17,429 nucleotides of DNA from assembly GCA_964580455.1 (NCBI GenBank), contig CAZOKO010000058.1, positions 1-17,429 on the forward strand. The letters run 5' to 3'. Below are positions 6,486-14,271 of this stretch, piece by piece; the first letter of the stretch is position 1, and each line of letters begins with the position of its first letter. The notes beneath the pieces are model-generated. The model saw only the letters and a program-made list of their open reading frames with translations, ran no database searches and had not been told where the DNA came from. The position numbers were made by a program, and so were the translations under genes. This stretch comes from CAZOKO01 sp964580455 (GTDB lineage Bacteria; Desulfobacterota; WTBG01).

Positions 6486-7820
6486 ATGTTGGGTAAGATA
6501 AAACTTATAATACAATTCATTGGAGGGATATTACTCATTCTTGCAACACTGTGGTACCTGGCAACTCAGTTTTCATCTATTGACTCAAAACTGAAGCAAG
6601 TAGTCTCATCAGATATTCCAACTATAAAAAATGAGTTGTATAAAGACTCAAAAGCTACTGAAAAAATGAAAGCCGGCATGGATGTCCTAACCAGAAACAT
6701 TGCTGCATGGGAAGATCAGAAAGAAAGCATTAAAAGGATAGAAACAGACATTGATCTTCTCACTAAAAAAATTAATGACGACTTAATATCAGAAAGGAAA
6801 GAGAGTGTACAAAATATAGAAGCAATAAAGATACTCGCGCATAAAATAGACAAATTATCAAGCCAATATGTAAAATTTTTAAAACTTGCAGAAGATAAGA
6901 TTATCGTCTCCATACCTCCCAAGTGGGTGGACGAGTTGCCTCATCGGAGAGGCACGATTTTTGCGCTCGGTATCGGTCCCCAAAGTGACAAGCTCACAAT
7001 GGCACAACAGAGTGCTGTTGAACAGGCTCGCTCCAATATGGCAGTGATGTTGCGGAGAAAAACATTTAATACAGTAAGACATACCATTGAATCAGCTGGC
7101 AAACCTTCTCCCAATAGTCTTAAAGAATTATCACCAGAATTTAAACAACAAATCACAGGGGCGGTAAATGAATTGCTGGTTGACAGTCGAATTGAAAGCT
7201 ACTGGGTTGATCCCAATGGGTATGTCTATGCCCTGGTTTCATTCCCTGTAGAAAAATACCTTGAAGGGTCGAAATTGGGTATACTTGTTGAGACCCTGAG
7301 ACAGACGAAGCAGAGTATTACTGAAGCACTCATAGATTCTACTATCTACTCTAAGAGTATAAATGACACACGAGAAAACACAGGGAAGGCGGAAGTAATA
7401 GACTCGCCAGCTACACTGGCGACAGAGGAGGAGGTGGAAGGAGAAAAAGAGATTATTCAAAAGTTTGTATTGGAGTGGAAGCATGAGTGGGAAATCAAAG
7501 ATCATGAGAACTACATGCAACGGTACTCCAGGAAGTTTACCTCAAGGGATATGTATTGGAATCAATGGAGCGCCTACAAGAAAGACCTTAGTGAGAGGTA
7601 CCATCAGATTTCACTTACCTTCAAAGATATACAAATAACGTTGGGTGATACGCGCGCAGTGGTGAGTTTTAAGCAGCATTACCGCTCTGATGACTATTCC
7701 GACTATGGAATAAAATCACTGGTACTCAAAAAAGAAAACGGAGAGTGGAAGATTTTCGCGGAACAGTGGGAACCTCTACCGAAAAAGGAGTGGGGTGAAC
7801 CTCTTAATAATGAAATGTAG
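6486..7820 (+). CDS. Membrane-anchored LPP20-like / NTF2-like envelope protein
   Basis: The protein has 444 residues. The frame stays open to 6384, but GAGGAGG at 6471-6477 lies eight bases before the ATG at 6486, which starts the natural N-terminus MLGKIKL. One membrane helix occupies residues ~5-26. Residues ~29-136 are charged, heptad-rich and probably coiled coil. Residues ~144-257 match the LPP20 pattern: PPKWVDEL, FALGIGP, AVEQARSNMAVML, then a YWVDPNGYVYALVSFP strand pair. Residues ~330-436 are an NTF2-like domain of the type found at the C-terminus of Cds6-family L,D-transpeptidases (W-x3-W, D-x3-Y, YSRKF, NGEWKIFAEQW). No catalytic domain is present. It is likely an inner-membrane protein with a periplasmic body, perhaps binding peptidoglycan or an envelope partner; that role is inference. 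Confidence 0.87.
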   Translation: MLGKIKLIIQFIGGILLILATLWYLATQFSSIDSKLKQVVSSDIPTIKNELYKDSKATEKMKAGMDVLTRNIAAWEDQKESIKRIETDIDLLTKKINDDLISERKESVQNIEAIKILAHKIDKLSSQYVKFLKLAEDKIIVSIPPKWVDELPHRRGTIFALGIGPQSDKLTMAQQSAVEQARSNMAVMLRRKTFNTVRHTIESAGKPSPNSLKELSPEFKQQITGAVNELLVDSRIESYWVDPNGYVYALVSFPVEKYLEGSKLGILVETLRQTKQSITEALIDSTIYSKSINDTRENTGKAEVIDSPATLATEEEVEGEKEIIQKFVLEWKHEWEIKDHENYMQRYSRKFTSRDMYWNQWSAYKKDLSERYHQISLTFKDIQITLGDTRAVVSFKQHYRSDDYSDYGIKSLVLKKENGEWKIFAEQWEPLPKKEWGEPLNNEM

Positions 7821-7943
7821 CATGTTGGAAATGAAATAGATGCAGCGGCCTGAACTTTTTCATCCCCACTTACTTTCCCCCATCCTTCATCTTAATCATA
7901 CATTTAAATGGTGTCGTTAAGGTGAATATACAGTAGTGCTTAT

Positions 7944-8522
7944 CTATTTGAAAAAGCTAGCAGGTTTTCCCGTTCGAGCGGCCTGTCGCTTACGCTTTCT
8001 GGATTCACGTATGTACATATCCTTTTCTTCCGGGAATATATTTATCAGTTCCTGCCACACACGAATACAGTTCCTAATATATGTTTGCTTGTAAACCTGC
8101 TGTGGTTTTCCCATGAGCGAACAGCATTCGTTCTCGCCATTTTGATAAATCAGTCCAAGAACACAGCCCTTATCATCAAGGAACGGTTCAAAAGGGAACA
8201 GCCTGCAAGACAGGGTTCGCAGTGGCCTGTGGCAGTTTTGAACACCAGAACACACGGCGAAGACATTATAAGAACAGGTGTCTCGCACGAGTTTCTTGTC
8301 TGCTTTTGTTTGAATCGGCATCTTTCGCCAGAAAGCTCCCTTTTTTCTGTGCCATTCGTACTCATCTTTGAAAAGTACAGGCACCACTTTTTCTCGATCA
8401 CAACAATACGGTACATCATTGTTTTGCGGAGCACAGTGTTTGCCACAATCAAAGTCCGTCATCTGCACTGATAGCATCCGATAGAAGCGTCCGAGCTGTT
8501 CTTCTGTTAATTTATTTTTCAT
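7944..8522 (-). CDS. YkgJ-like cysteine-cluster protein
   Basis: The protein has 192 residues and 12 cysteines in clusters: C26-x3-C30, CC at 40-41, C83, C91, C97, C106, C120, CC at 133-134, C152. The order CxxxC, CC, then CHRPLRTLSCRLFPF resembles the YkgJ/zinc- or iron-chelating cysteine-cluster family, whose members have CxxxCC and CRxFP motifs and probably bind an Fe-S cluster or metal. It is slightly longer than typical, with a basic Arg/Lys-rich tail. No signal peptide is seen, so it is cytoplasmic. The ribosome site is weak. It is the last of a run of minus-strand genes, 134 bases after the PNPOx gene. The inter-gene space contains a simple CAACACGTAACACGCAACGC stretch (8629-8648) of dispersed-repeat type. 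Confidence 0.78.
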   Translation of the reverse strand: MKNKLTEEQLGRFYRMLSVQMTDFDCGKHCAPQNNDVPYCCDREKVVPVLFKDEYEWHRKKGAFWRKMPIQTKADKKLVRDTCSYNVFAVCSGVQNCHRPLRTLSCRLFPFEPFLDDKGCVLGLIYQNGENECCSLMGKPQQVYKQTYIRNCIRVWQELINIFPEEKDMYIRESRKRKRQAARTGKPASFFK

Positions 8523-8656
8523 AGAATAATCACGTCAACTTTTCTCAATGGCTTTAGTATCATTCTGATGCTAATTCTCTTTATGATGGAATAAGCATAG
8601 GAATTTATTTTTATAAATAGTCTTTTTTCAACACGTAACACGCAACGCTATCTCAC

Positions 8657-9202
8657 CTATCTCTTCAACCATGTTACGTTGTTAATCCCCCTGGGGAGGT
8701 TTAAGTATCGAATCTTTTCAGGTTTTATCTTGATAATGCGAAAGTTGAAGGGTGGTAGTCCCTTGATCCCTCTTCTTTTGAGAGAGCGTGTAACTCCCAT
8801 TAATATCAGTGCTTCTTCAAATTTCTCCCTGTCTTTTTTCATAGAAATCATTGTAGCCTTCCCCCAAACCTGGAGACCCCTTATCCGCATGAGGCCTTTA
8901 CCTTTTTTTATGCGGGAAGCAATGCTGTAAGAAACTTTCGGATTAGATTTAATATTGGCAAGCTTGCCACCTCCTTCTGAAAGAATATATACTGTTAGCC
9001 CTTTATTCATATAACCAAGAGGAGTACAGCGAGGGTTATCATTTTTGGTAGTAGCCAGGTAAATGGTGTCATGGTTTTTCATGAAGCTTTCGACTTCTTG
9101 CTCAAACTCTTCCACACTACGAAACTTCCTCAGTTTGACCCCAGCTTGTTTGCAAATATTAAGGACAACATCATGAGGTTTTGGAGTTTGTAACTTTGCC
9201 AT
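8657..9202 (-). CDS. Pyridoxamine 5'-phosphate oxidase-fold (FMN-binding split barrel) protein
   Basis: The protein has 181 residues. AAAGGAGG lies ten bases upstream of the ATG. The N-terminal ~35 residues are helical. The split-barrel core runs from about residue 40: FMKNHDTIYLATTKNDNPRCTPLGY, then LTVYILSEGGGKLANIKSN, then VSYSIASRI and IRGLQVWGKATMI. This strand order is that of general-stress or PPOX-class flavoproteins that bind FMN, F420 or heme. The C-terminus has a further strand (FRIIKIKPEKIRYLNL), as in family members that end near a dimer interface. The substrate cannot be told, and it is not the vitamin B6 enzyme PdxH, whose C-terminal RLxP-type motif is absent. Confidence 0.88.
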   Translation of the reverse strand: MAKLQTPKPHDVVLNICKQAGVKLRKFRSVEEFEQEVESFMKNHDTIYLATTKNDNPRCTPLGYMNKGLTVYILSEGGGKLANIKSNPKVSYSIASRIKKGKGLMRIRGLQVWGKATMISMKKDREKFEEALILMGVTRSLKRRGIKGLPPFNFRIIKIKPEKIRYLNLPRGINNVTWLKR

Positions 9203-9271
9203 AATTCTGTTTCCTCCTTTAATTAGAGATTCATTATTAAACTAGACATTTTATATTGCTAGATTCAATCA

Positions 9272-9751
9272 TTAACTGATTATACATCCCCAAAAAAGAT
9301 ATGAATACTCCACGGGCTGTAGGGTAACCAGTCGAAATTGAAAAATTCCTATCAGACATTGATTCCCCGGAGTGATACCTGTTATTGTGAATCCTGCACC
9401 ATCAAGATCAAACGGCGGATGTCCTACAAACAGAGTTGACTGATACCCATATGCCTCATATGGACAATCATGATAAGTAATTCCATCAGGATCGCCCAGG
9501 CTAAAAAGGGTAAGCGAGAATGTACTATCGGTTTCCGAAAATTCAATGATCGCGCTTATAAAGTTGCCTGCATCAGATAGAGTTAAAGGGAAGAAATATA
9601 GTTGATAACTACATCCTTTAAGATCATTTATTTCACCCGCGTTAAAATTAGCACAATCGTTCACACTATAGAAAGCAAAACCTCTTGAATAAGAACTCAC
9701 GGCCAATAAGATAAACAATACAATCGATATTAACTTTAACAATTTCTTCAT
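9272..9751 (-). CDS. Small secreted protein of unknown function
   Basis: The protein has 159 residues. GGAGGTGA lies a few bases before the ATG. A signal peptide covers residues 1-26 (MKKLLK, long hydrophobic core, then SRGFA). The mature part of ~130 residues is aromatic- and Phe/Gly-rich, with about five cysteines (DCANF, KGCSY, DCPYE, NQCLIG and WGCI near the end) and beta-type segments (FSLTLFSLGDPDG, AGFTITGITPGNQC). It looks like an extracellular beta-sandwich, but I recognise no family. It lies between the nitroreductase-like gene (111 bases upstream) and the PNPOx-fold gene (69 bases downstream); whether they share a transcript is unclear. Confidence 0.75.
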   Translation of the reverse strand: MKKLLKLISIVLFILLAVSSYSRGFAFYSVNDCANFNAGEINDLKGCSYQLYFFPLTLSDAGNFISAIIEFSETDSTFSLTLFSLGDPDGITYHDCPYEAYGYQSTLFVGHPPFDLDGAGFTITGITPGNQCLIGIFQFRLVTLQPVEYSYLFWGCIIS

Positions 9752-9862
9752 AGTATCACCTCCATCAACTTACAATGGGAATAACTTTTATTTATGTTAC
9801 CTCTAATCAGTTTTTACTTGAACATTAACTATTGGCAAAATCCTATCAGTATTTTCTGCCTA

Positions 9863-10591
9863 TCACCTTTCTTTTCCCACTGCTGTCATGTAGATAGTGC
9901 TTTCATTGATGCCATCAACCCCCAGTATACCATTGGCTTCCTCATCGTAAAGTGCTGCAATCTGGCAGCTACCCAAACCAAGGGCTACTGCACTCAAAGC
10001 AACATTCTGGGCAATATGGCCGGCATCCAGATAGACGTAGCGATAAGCCCTTTGATTATACTTCCATTTAGATCGTTCAAAAATGGCAGTCCAAACAAAC
10101 ACTACATTTGCAAAGTGTGCTGCCTCCTGATCCAGAGCAGCTCGAGCAACCGGGTTACAAAAGTCTCCCTTTTTTATCTGCTCCAGTTCTTGAGTTTCAA
10201 CCGCATAATGGTAGATACCTGACTCAAGTTCCGAAACGTTGTGTATTACCAGATAAGTCTCAATAGGATAGAGAGCACCTGCAGAGGGTGCTGTCCTGAG
10301 ACCAATTCCCTGAGTCTCCCGGGTTATCCCCTGGGAAGCCCATAATATTTGAGAAAGATTTGCAATCGATATGGATTCTTCTCTAAAGTCCCTTACACTT
10401 CGGCGACTCCTCATAACTTCCCAGATGGAAATTTCCTTATCAAACGATGGTGGCAACAGTTTAACTTTAGGAACTGAACCATAACGCTTGTAGGTGTCAG
10501 GCTTACTTCCCCAATCCAGCCCACCTCCGGGAAGTTTCCCCCGTTGATACTTCGTCTCCCCCTGAAAAATATCTCCAACTCCTTCTTTCAT
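9863..10591 (-). CDS. SagB/ThcOx-like nitroreductase-family flavoprotein
   Basis: The protein has 242 residues. GGGGGAG lies five to six bases upstream of the ATG. Residues 61-69 (RSRRSVRDF) form the FMN-phosphate contact typical of nitroreductases. Residues 101-111 (APSAGALYPIE) are the hallmark of the SagB/ThcOx subfamily. YLDAGHIAQNVALSAVALGLG and the closing TAVGK complete the fold. Family members use FMN to oxidise azolines in peptide natural products or reduce other substrates. Here there is no YcaO cyclodehydratase or precursor peptide nearby, so a peptide-modifying role is unsupported and a stand-alone oxidoreductase is the safer reading. Confidence 0.9.
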   Translation of the reverse strand: MKEGVGDIFQGETKYQRGKLPGGGLDWGSKPDTYKRYGSVPKVKLLPPSFDKEISIWEVMRSRRSVRDFREESISIANLSQILWASQGITRETQGIGLRTAPSAGALYPIETYLVIHNVSELESGIYHYAVETQELEQIKKGDFCNPVARAALDQEAAHFANVVFVWTAIFERSKWKYNQRAYRYVYLDAGHIAQNVALSAVALGLGSCQIAALYDEEANGILGVDGINESTIYMTAVGKER

Positions 10592-10627
10592 AACAACTCC
10601 CCCTTAAAAACCGTTTTGTTAAAATAA

Positions 10628-10680
10628 AACCACCAAGTGCACAGCGCAGCAGAGCCGCAATCAAAACAATTATAACCACG
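10628..10680 (+). repeat. 53-base dispersed repeat, copy A
   Basis: This copy runs from AACCACCAAGTG to TATAACCACG and contains the block CACAGCGCAGCA, then AGCCGCAA. It matches the last 53 bases of the window at 46 of 53 positions in the same orientation. It sits just upstream of the SagB-like gene and is directly followed by CACGAAG repeats. Confidence 0.85.
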
Positions 10681-10812
10681 AAGCACACGAAGTGTCACGA
10701 AGAAAATTATTCTAATTTTATCAGCGTATTTCTGTGTATATCCGTGGCAAAAAATCGTTCTTTACTTTCCTATCCATGGTAAGTTAAAGTATAGGACGCA
10801 GATTAACGCTGA
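10674..10812. repeat. Cluster of decayed CACGAAG and CAGCGT-type repeats
   Basis: CCACGAAG, CACACGAAG and TCACGAAG occur in tandem at 10676-10702. TCAGCGTATTTCTGTGT (10721-10737) is inverted at 10796-10812 (13 of 17 identical as reverse complement). Such AAGNACACGAAG and CAGCGTTAATCTGCGT strings are known as dispersed intergenic sequences in several environmental genomes; their origin is unclear. They fill the spacer between two divergent genes. Confidence 0.6.
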
Positions 10813-10835
10813 AAGCTAGAAAGGCACATAAGCAT

Positions 10836-13586
10836 ATGCAAAATAAAAAGATTCATTCATGTTTTAAGTTCACTTATTGCAGTTTTTCCCAAAGTGCAGA
10901 CATAAAAGTTCTCTTAATTCTTTTGTTTGTTTTTACCTTCCTTTGTTCTTGTTTCCATAAAAAAACCATCCCCGTTAAAAGAGAAGAAAAAAAGCATTTG
11001 TCTGCCAAAGAGGGGGAAAATCAGAATCCCTTCAAAACACTTCTTGAGCACCTGAGACTGACAGACAGTGATCTCGCGATAGAGCTATCTAAAACAGATG
11101 AGGACTGCTTTCGATTAAAGAAAGTAAATGTTTTGCTCAATAATCCTTTAAAGATTGAACCCTATGCAGATTATCTTTCCAGAAGTATCAAGGAAAATAA
11201 TGTTTCCTTAAAGAATATGTTATCTCTTGCCATCAAAGAACTTGAAATTGAAATCAACGCTAAAAACATTCAGGACCAATCCCCAGGCGATGAGAACAAC
11301 CAGTTTAAGGATATTCTACTTAATATCCCTGAAGGAGCGAGAGATGAGCTTCTGAGACTACTATCCACTGCCTCTTCGGCTCAATTAAAACTTGATGAAG
11401 CCTTCTCACCCCTTTCTCAAAATGATGTTAGGTTTTTAAAAACCTATTTTTCAGAGATGATTCTCAAAGATAAACTGGAGTTTATAGAAGAAATTCAGGC
11501 TCCCGACAAAAAACCTTCGATGAGAGAAGAACAATATGTGAAGGAGACCAGCTTTTATCTAGCAGGCAAAATAAAACGAGATCAACTCTTTGAAGCATCC
11601 CTGCTGGTAGCCGGTGCACTTGACCGCCTTTTAAAAAACGCTGATCTTTTGAAAAGAATCAATGTTAACACCAGAGAAAAAAAAGATGACGGGCTTACCG
11701 GAGATATTATGATATGCGAAGATACCCCTCTTGGGAAAATCATCATTGGAGGGAAAGGAAAAACCTGTTACAGAAACACAAATGCCTTTCTTATTATTGA
11801 TCTGGGTGGAGACGATGAATATTTTGACCCTTCCACCCTTTCCTCATCTATTATCGTCGATCTTGAAGGGAACGACCTTTACAGTTCCAGTAAAAAATAC
11901 TCTCATGGATGCGGGAGCTTTGGATTGGGTTTCCTGATTGATTGTTCAGGTGACGACAGATATCTGTCTCAGGATTTTTCACAGGGATGTGGTTTCTTCG
12001 GGGTAGGTGTTCTTTATGATAAGAAAGGTGACGACAGGTATCTTTCTGACATTATGGGACAGGGAGCTGCTGCCTTTGGAATAGGAATTCTATGTGACCT
12101 CACGGGGAATGACTCCTACCATGGAAACTTATATAATCAGGGAATGGGTTTCGTAGGAGGGATGGGGCTCTTAATTGAATCCCGGGGGAATGATACCTTC
12201 TTTTCAGGAGGAAAGTATCCGGATTTCAGGGAGCCTGATGTGGCCTTTGACAGCTTCTCTCAGGGGTTCGGTTACGGGTACAGAAACTTCGGATCAGGAG
12301 GTATAGGAGTTCTCTGGGACGATAAGGGGAATGATCACTATAGCAGCAGCTATTTTTCTCAGGGCTCCAGCTACTGGCTTGCCATTGGTCTGCTTATTGA
12401 TAATGGGGGCAATGACATCTATCATGCCAGACGATACACTCAAGGGGCAGGAACTCATTTGACGGTAGGAGCACTTATCGACCGATCGGGAGATGATTAC
12501 TATACTTCCCTTGGTGTTTCACAGGGATGTGGCTATGATTTCTCACAGGGACTGCTCTTTGATAATGAGGGAGATGACACTTACGCTGCCAGGTGGTTTG
12601 CCCAGGGAACCAGTGGATCTTCAGGAACAGGAATGCTGATTGACCAGAAAGGCAATGATTCTTATCTGTGCGGCTCCTTTAACAGTCAGGGAAATGGACA
12701 ATACAACGTTGAAAGAAAATCAGGATGTGTTGGACTGCTGATAGACTTACAGGGGGAAGACAGTTATTCTGGAAAAGGGGAAGATAATTATCTCTGGCAC
12801 CAGGGAAAATACGGCGGGGGAATAGATTCTTCCGAATTTTCCTGGAATAAAAATACTGACTCCTGGTCCGATGAAGAATTAATATCCACCAAAGAAATGA
12901 TTCCTCCCCCCATGAAACCACCCGTACTCGAAAAAAAAGAACTCCTGCCAGAACTAGAATCCGGTCTGGAAAATGATGACCATAAACAGAGGGTCGTTAA
13001 AAAACTCTCTGAAATCGGACCATCTATTATCCCTTGCTTGATTGACTATCTGGACATAAAGGATATTCTACTCAAGCTGACAATTATAGATATTGTCAAG
13101 GAGATGGGGAAAGATGCTGCTCCTGCCCTGATAAAAGCACTGGGGGACAACGAAAATTCTCATGCATCCTCTATTCTCCATATGTTAGGTGATATAGAGG
13201 ATGAACAGTCTCAGGAGACCTTCGTCTCTTTTTTAAAGGTTGATGATCCAAAGCTCAGGGCAGTAGCAATGAGGGGTCTTAGTAAGTTAGCACCTGCTCC
13301 TCCACTTGCAGAGATACTACCTTATGCAAAAGATGAAAATCCATCTGTCAGGAAATATCTGGCCATTGCTCTAAAAAAATACGAAGAACCTGAAGCCATC
13401 AAAGTCTTAACAAGATTTCTAGCAGACGACAATTTCAATGTCCGTTTTGCCGTCTGTGAATCACTAAAGGAAAAAGGTGATAAGGCAAAGCATTACCTTC
13501 TCAATCTTATTGAAGATAAGGATAGGTACCCCGAGTATGCAATTGACCTTGCAAGGGATATTTTAGAAGAGAGTGAGGGTAGATGA
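10836..13586 (+). CDS. Putative lipoprotein with GNDxY/QGxG tandem repeats and C-terminal HEAT-like repeats
   Basis: The protein has 916 residues. GAAAGG lies about ten bases before the ATG. An N-terminal hydrophobic stretch ends in FLCSC, a plausible lipobox with acylation at the second cysteine. Residues ~45-310 are helical and charged. Residues ~318-660 hold about twelve repeats of 26-27 residues with the pattern GxLxDxxGNDxY, then QGxGxxG (for example IGILCDLTGNDSYHGN, and VGVLYDKKGDDRYLS followed by QGAAAFG). The regular Gly/Asp turns suggest a beta-solenoid that could bind calcium, as RTX repeats do, though the period differs. One repeat carries a ~20-residue insertion. Residues ~705-910 are HEAT-like helical repeats (LKLTIIDIVKEMGKDAAPAL, PKLRAVAMRGLSKLAP, PSVRKYLAIALKKY, FNVRFAVCESLKEKG). 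It is probably a surface or periplasmic adhesion or scaffold protein; the function is unknown. It ends 13 bases before the convergent PilZ gene stop. Confidence 0.9.
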   Translation: MQNKKIHSCFKFTYCSFSQSADIKVLLILLFVFTFLCSCFHKKTIPVKREEKKHLSAKEGENQNPFKTLLEHLRLTDSDLAIELSKTDEDCFRLKKVNVLLNNPLKIEPYADYLSRSIKENNVSLKNMLSLAIKELEIEINAKNIQDQSPGDENNQFKDILLNIPEGARDELLRLLSTASSAQLKLDEAFSPLSQNDVRFLKTYFSEMILKDKLEFIEEIQAPDKKPSMREEQYVKETSFYLAGKIKRDQLFEASLLVAGALDRLLKNADLLKRINVNTREKKDDGLTGDIMICEDTPLGKIIIGGKGKTCYRNTNAFLIIDLGGDDEYFDPSTLSSSIIVDLEGNDLYSSSKKYSHGCGSFGLGFLIDCSGDDRYLSQDFSQGCGFFGVGVLYDKKGDDRYLSDIMGQGAAAFGIGILCDLTGNDSYHGNLYNQGMGFVGGMGLLIESRGNDTFFSGGKYPDFREPDVAFDSFSQGFGYGYRNFGSGGIGVLWDDKGNDHYSSSYFSQGSSYWLAIGLLIDNGGNDIYHARRYTQGAGTHLTVGALIDRSGDDYYTSLGVSQGCGYDFSQGLLFDNEGDDTYAARWFAQGTSGSSGTGMLIDQKGNDSYLCGSFNSQGNGQYNVERKSGCVGLLIDLQGEDSYSGKGEDNYLWHQGKYGGGIDSSEFSWNKNTDSWSDEELISTKEMIPPPMKPPVLEKKELLPELESGLENDDHKQRVVKKLSEIGPSIIPCLIDYLDIKDILLKLTIIDIVKEMGKDAAPALIKALGDNENSHASSILHMLGDIEDEQSQETFVSFLKVDDPKLRAVAMRGLSKLAPAPPLAEILPYAKDENPSVRKYLAIALKKYEEPEAIKVLTRFLADDNFNVRFAVCESLKEKGDKAKHYLLNLIEDKDRYPEYAIDLARDILEESEGR

Positions 13587-13599
13587 TGTGATGAGGTTT

Positions 13600-13926
13600 T
13601 TACAGATAGGCTTTTACAAATCCATTAATTACATTTGCGGCAGTAGACTCCATCATTATGAAGTTGATTCCCATACCTTCCCCGGCTTTACCATGATGGA
13701 CAACTTTACCATCAACTTCAATGTAAATATCCTCATACTCATCTTCCCCGGGTATTTCGAAGGCAAGGGGCACTCTGGTGTTTATGGGTAGTAAGCTAAA
13801 TCTTTCTGATTCATTTATAAAACACCCACCCACTGAGATATCTCTCATTATTCCCGCTTCATCGTTACTCTTATTCACAACCTTTATACCAAATTCCAAA
13901 CGTGGGTGAGCTCTCCATTCAGCCAT
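13600..13926 (-). CDS. PilZ-domain protein, likely c-di-GMP binding
   Basis: The protein has 108 residues from ATG 13926, chosen because GAGGAG lies six bases upstream; the longer open frame to 14115 runs through a repeat element and is not coding. It is a single PilZ domain. RAHPR (residues 5-9) is the RxxxR motif and DISVGG (29-34) the D/NxSxxG motif, the two elements that bind cyclic di-GMP. A beta-barrel follows (RVPLAFEIPG, IYIEVDGKVVHHG, GMGINFIMM), ending in a short helix. Stand-alone PilZ proteins act as c-di-GMP receptors for motility, exopolysaccharide or pili. No diguanylate cyclase or target gene is nearby. Confidence 0.93.
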   Translation of the reverse strand: MAEWRAHPRLEFGIKVVNKSNDEAGIMRDISVGGCFINESERFSLLPINTRVPLAFEIPGEDEYEDIYIEVDGKVVHHGKAGEGMGINFIMMESTAANVINGFVKAYL

Positions 13927-13947
13927 AGGATTCTCCTCAAATACAAA

Positions 13948-14078
13948 ATTATTCACCGCAGAGAACGCTAAGATCGCAGAGGCAACAAAATATTCTACTG
14001 GGTGTGAGTTACCAATCCAACTTGTGAAAAAGAATCTCGCGAAGCTATTTATCTGGGGCGATCTCTGTGGTGAATAGT
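13948..14078. repeat. Inverted-repeat element upstream of the PilZ gene
   Basis: ATTATTCACCGCAGAGAACGCT (13948-13969) and GGCGATCTCTGTGGTGAATAGT (14057-14078) are inverted with 18 of 22 matches, bracketing ~87 bases. A shorter inner inverted pair (TGGGTGT near 13999 and ACACCCA near 14080) adds to the symmetry. The arms are of the ACCGCAGAG type seen in decayed intergenic repeats. Size and termini fit a MITE-like or bacterial interspersed element. Confidence 0.6.
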
Positions 14079-14271
14079 TACACCCAAATAAAATAAGAAC
14101 CAGCTTGAGAACCACATTACTTATAGTATAGGAATATTTTTAATAATGTCAAATGATAAAACCAAACAAAATTTGCATTCACTCCCTTCTCATGATATAG
14201 GGGAATCTTAAATACTACACTTACTGGTTTTTAACAATCATAGACTCCTCAAAGGAAACCTAAAAAACACT

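Noticed and set aside
6384..7820. 478-residue version of the LPP20-like protein
   Set aside because: The extra 34 residues are not signal-like and span the GAGGAGG ribosome site of the ATG at 6486.
9272..10591. SagB-like oxidase next to a small secreted protein as a RiPP (azoline peptide) cluster
   Set aside because: No YcaO cyclodehydratase, leader-type precursor or peptide transporter is present. The small protein has a standard signal peptide and a folded-domain length, and the arrangement has 111 bases between genes.
11790..12810. Coding tandem repeats as a CRISPR array or minisatellite
   Set aside because: Repeats are conserved at the protein level with diverged codons inside one continuous frame; there are no identical DNA repeats with unique spacers.
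13600..14115. 171-residue version of the PilZ protein
   Set aside because: The extra N-terminal 63 residues come from the inverted-repeat element and have no ribosome site; GAGGAG lies six bases before ATG 13926.
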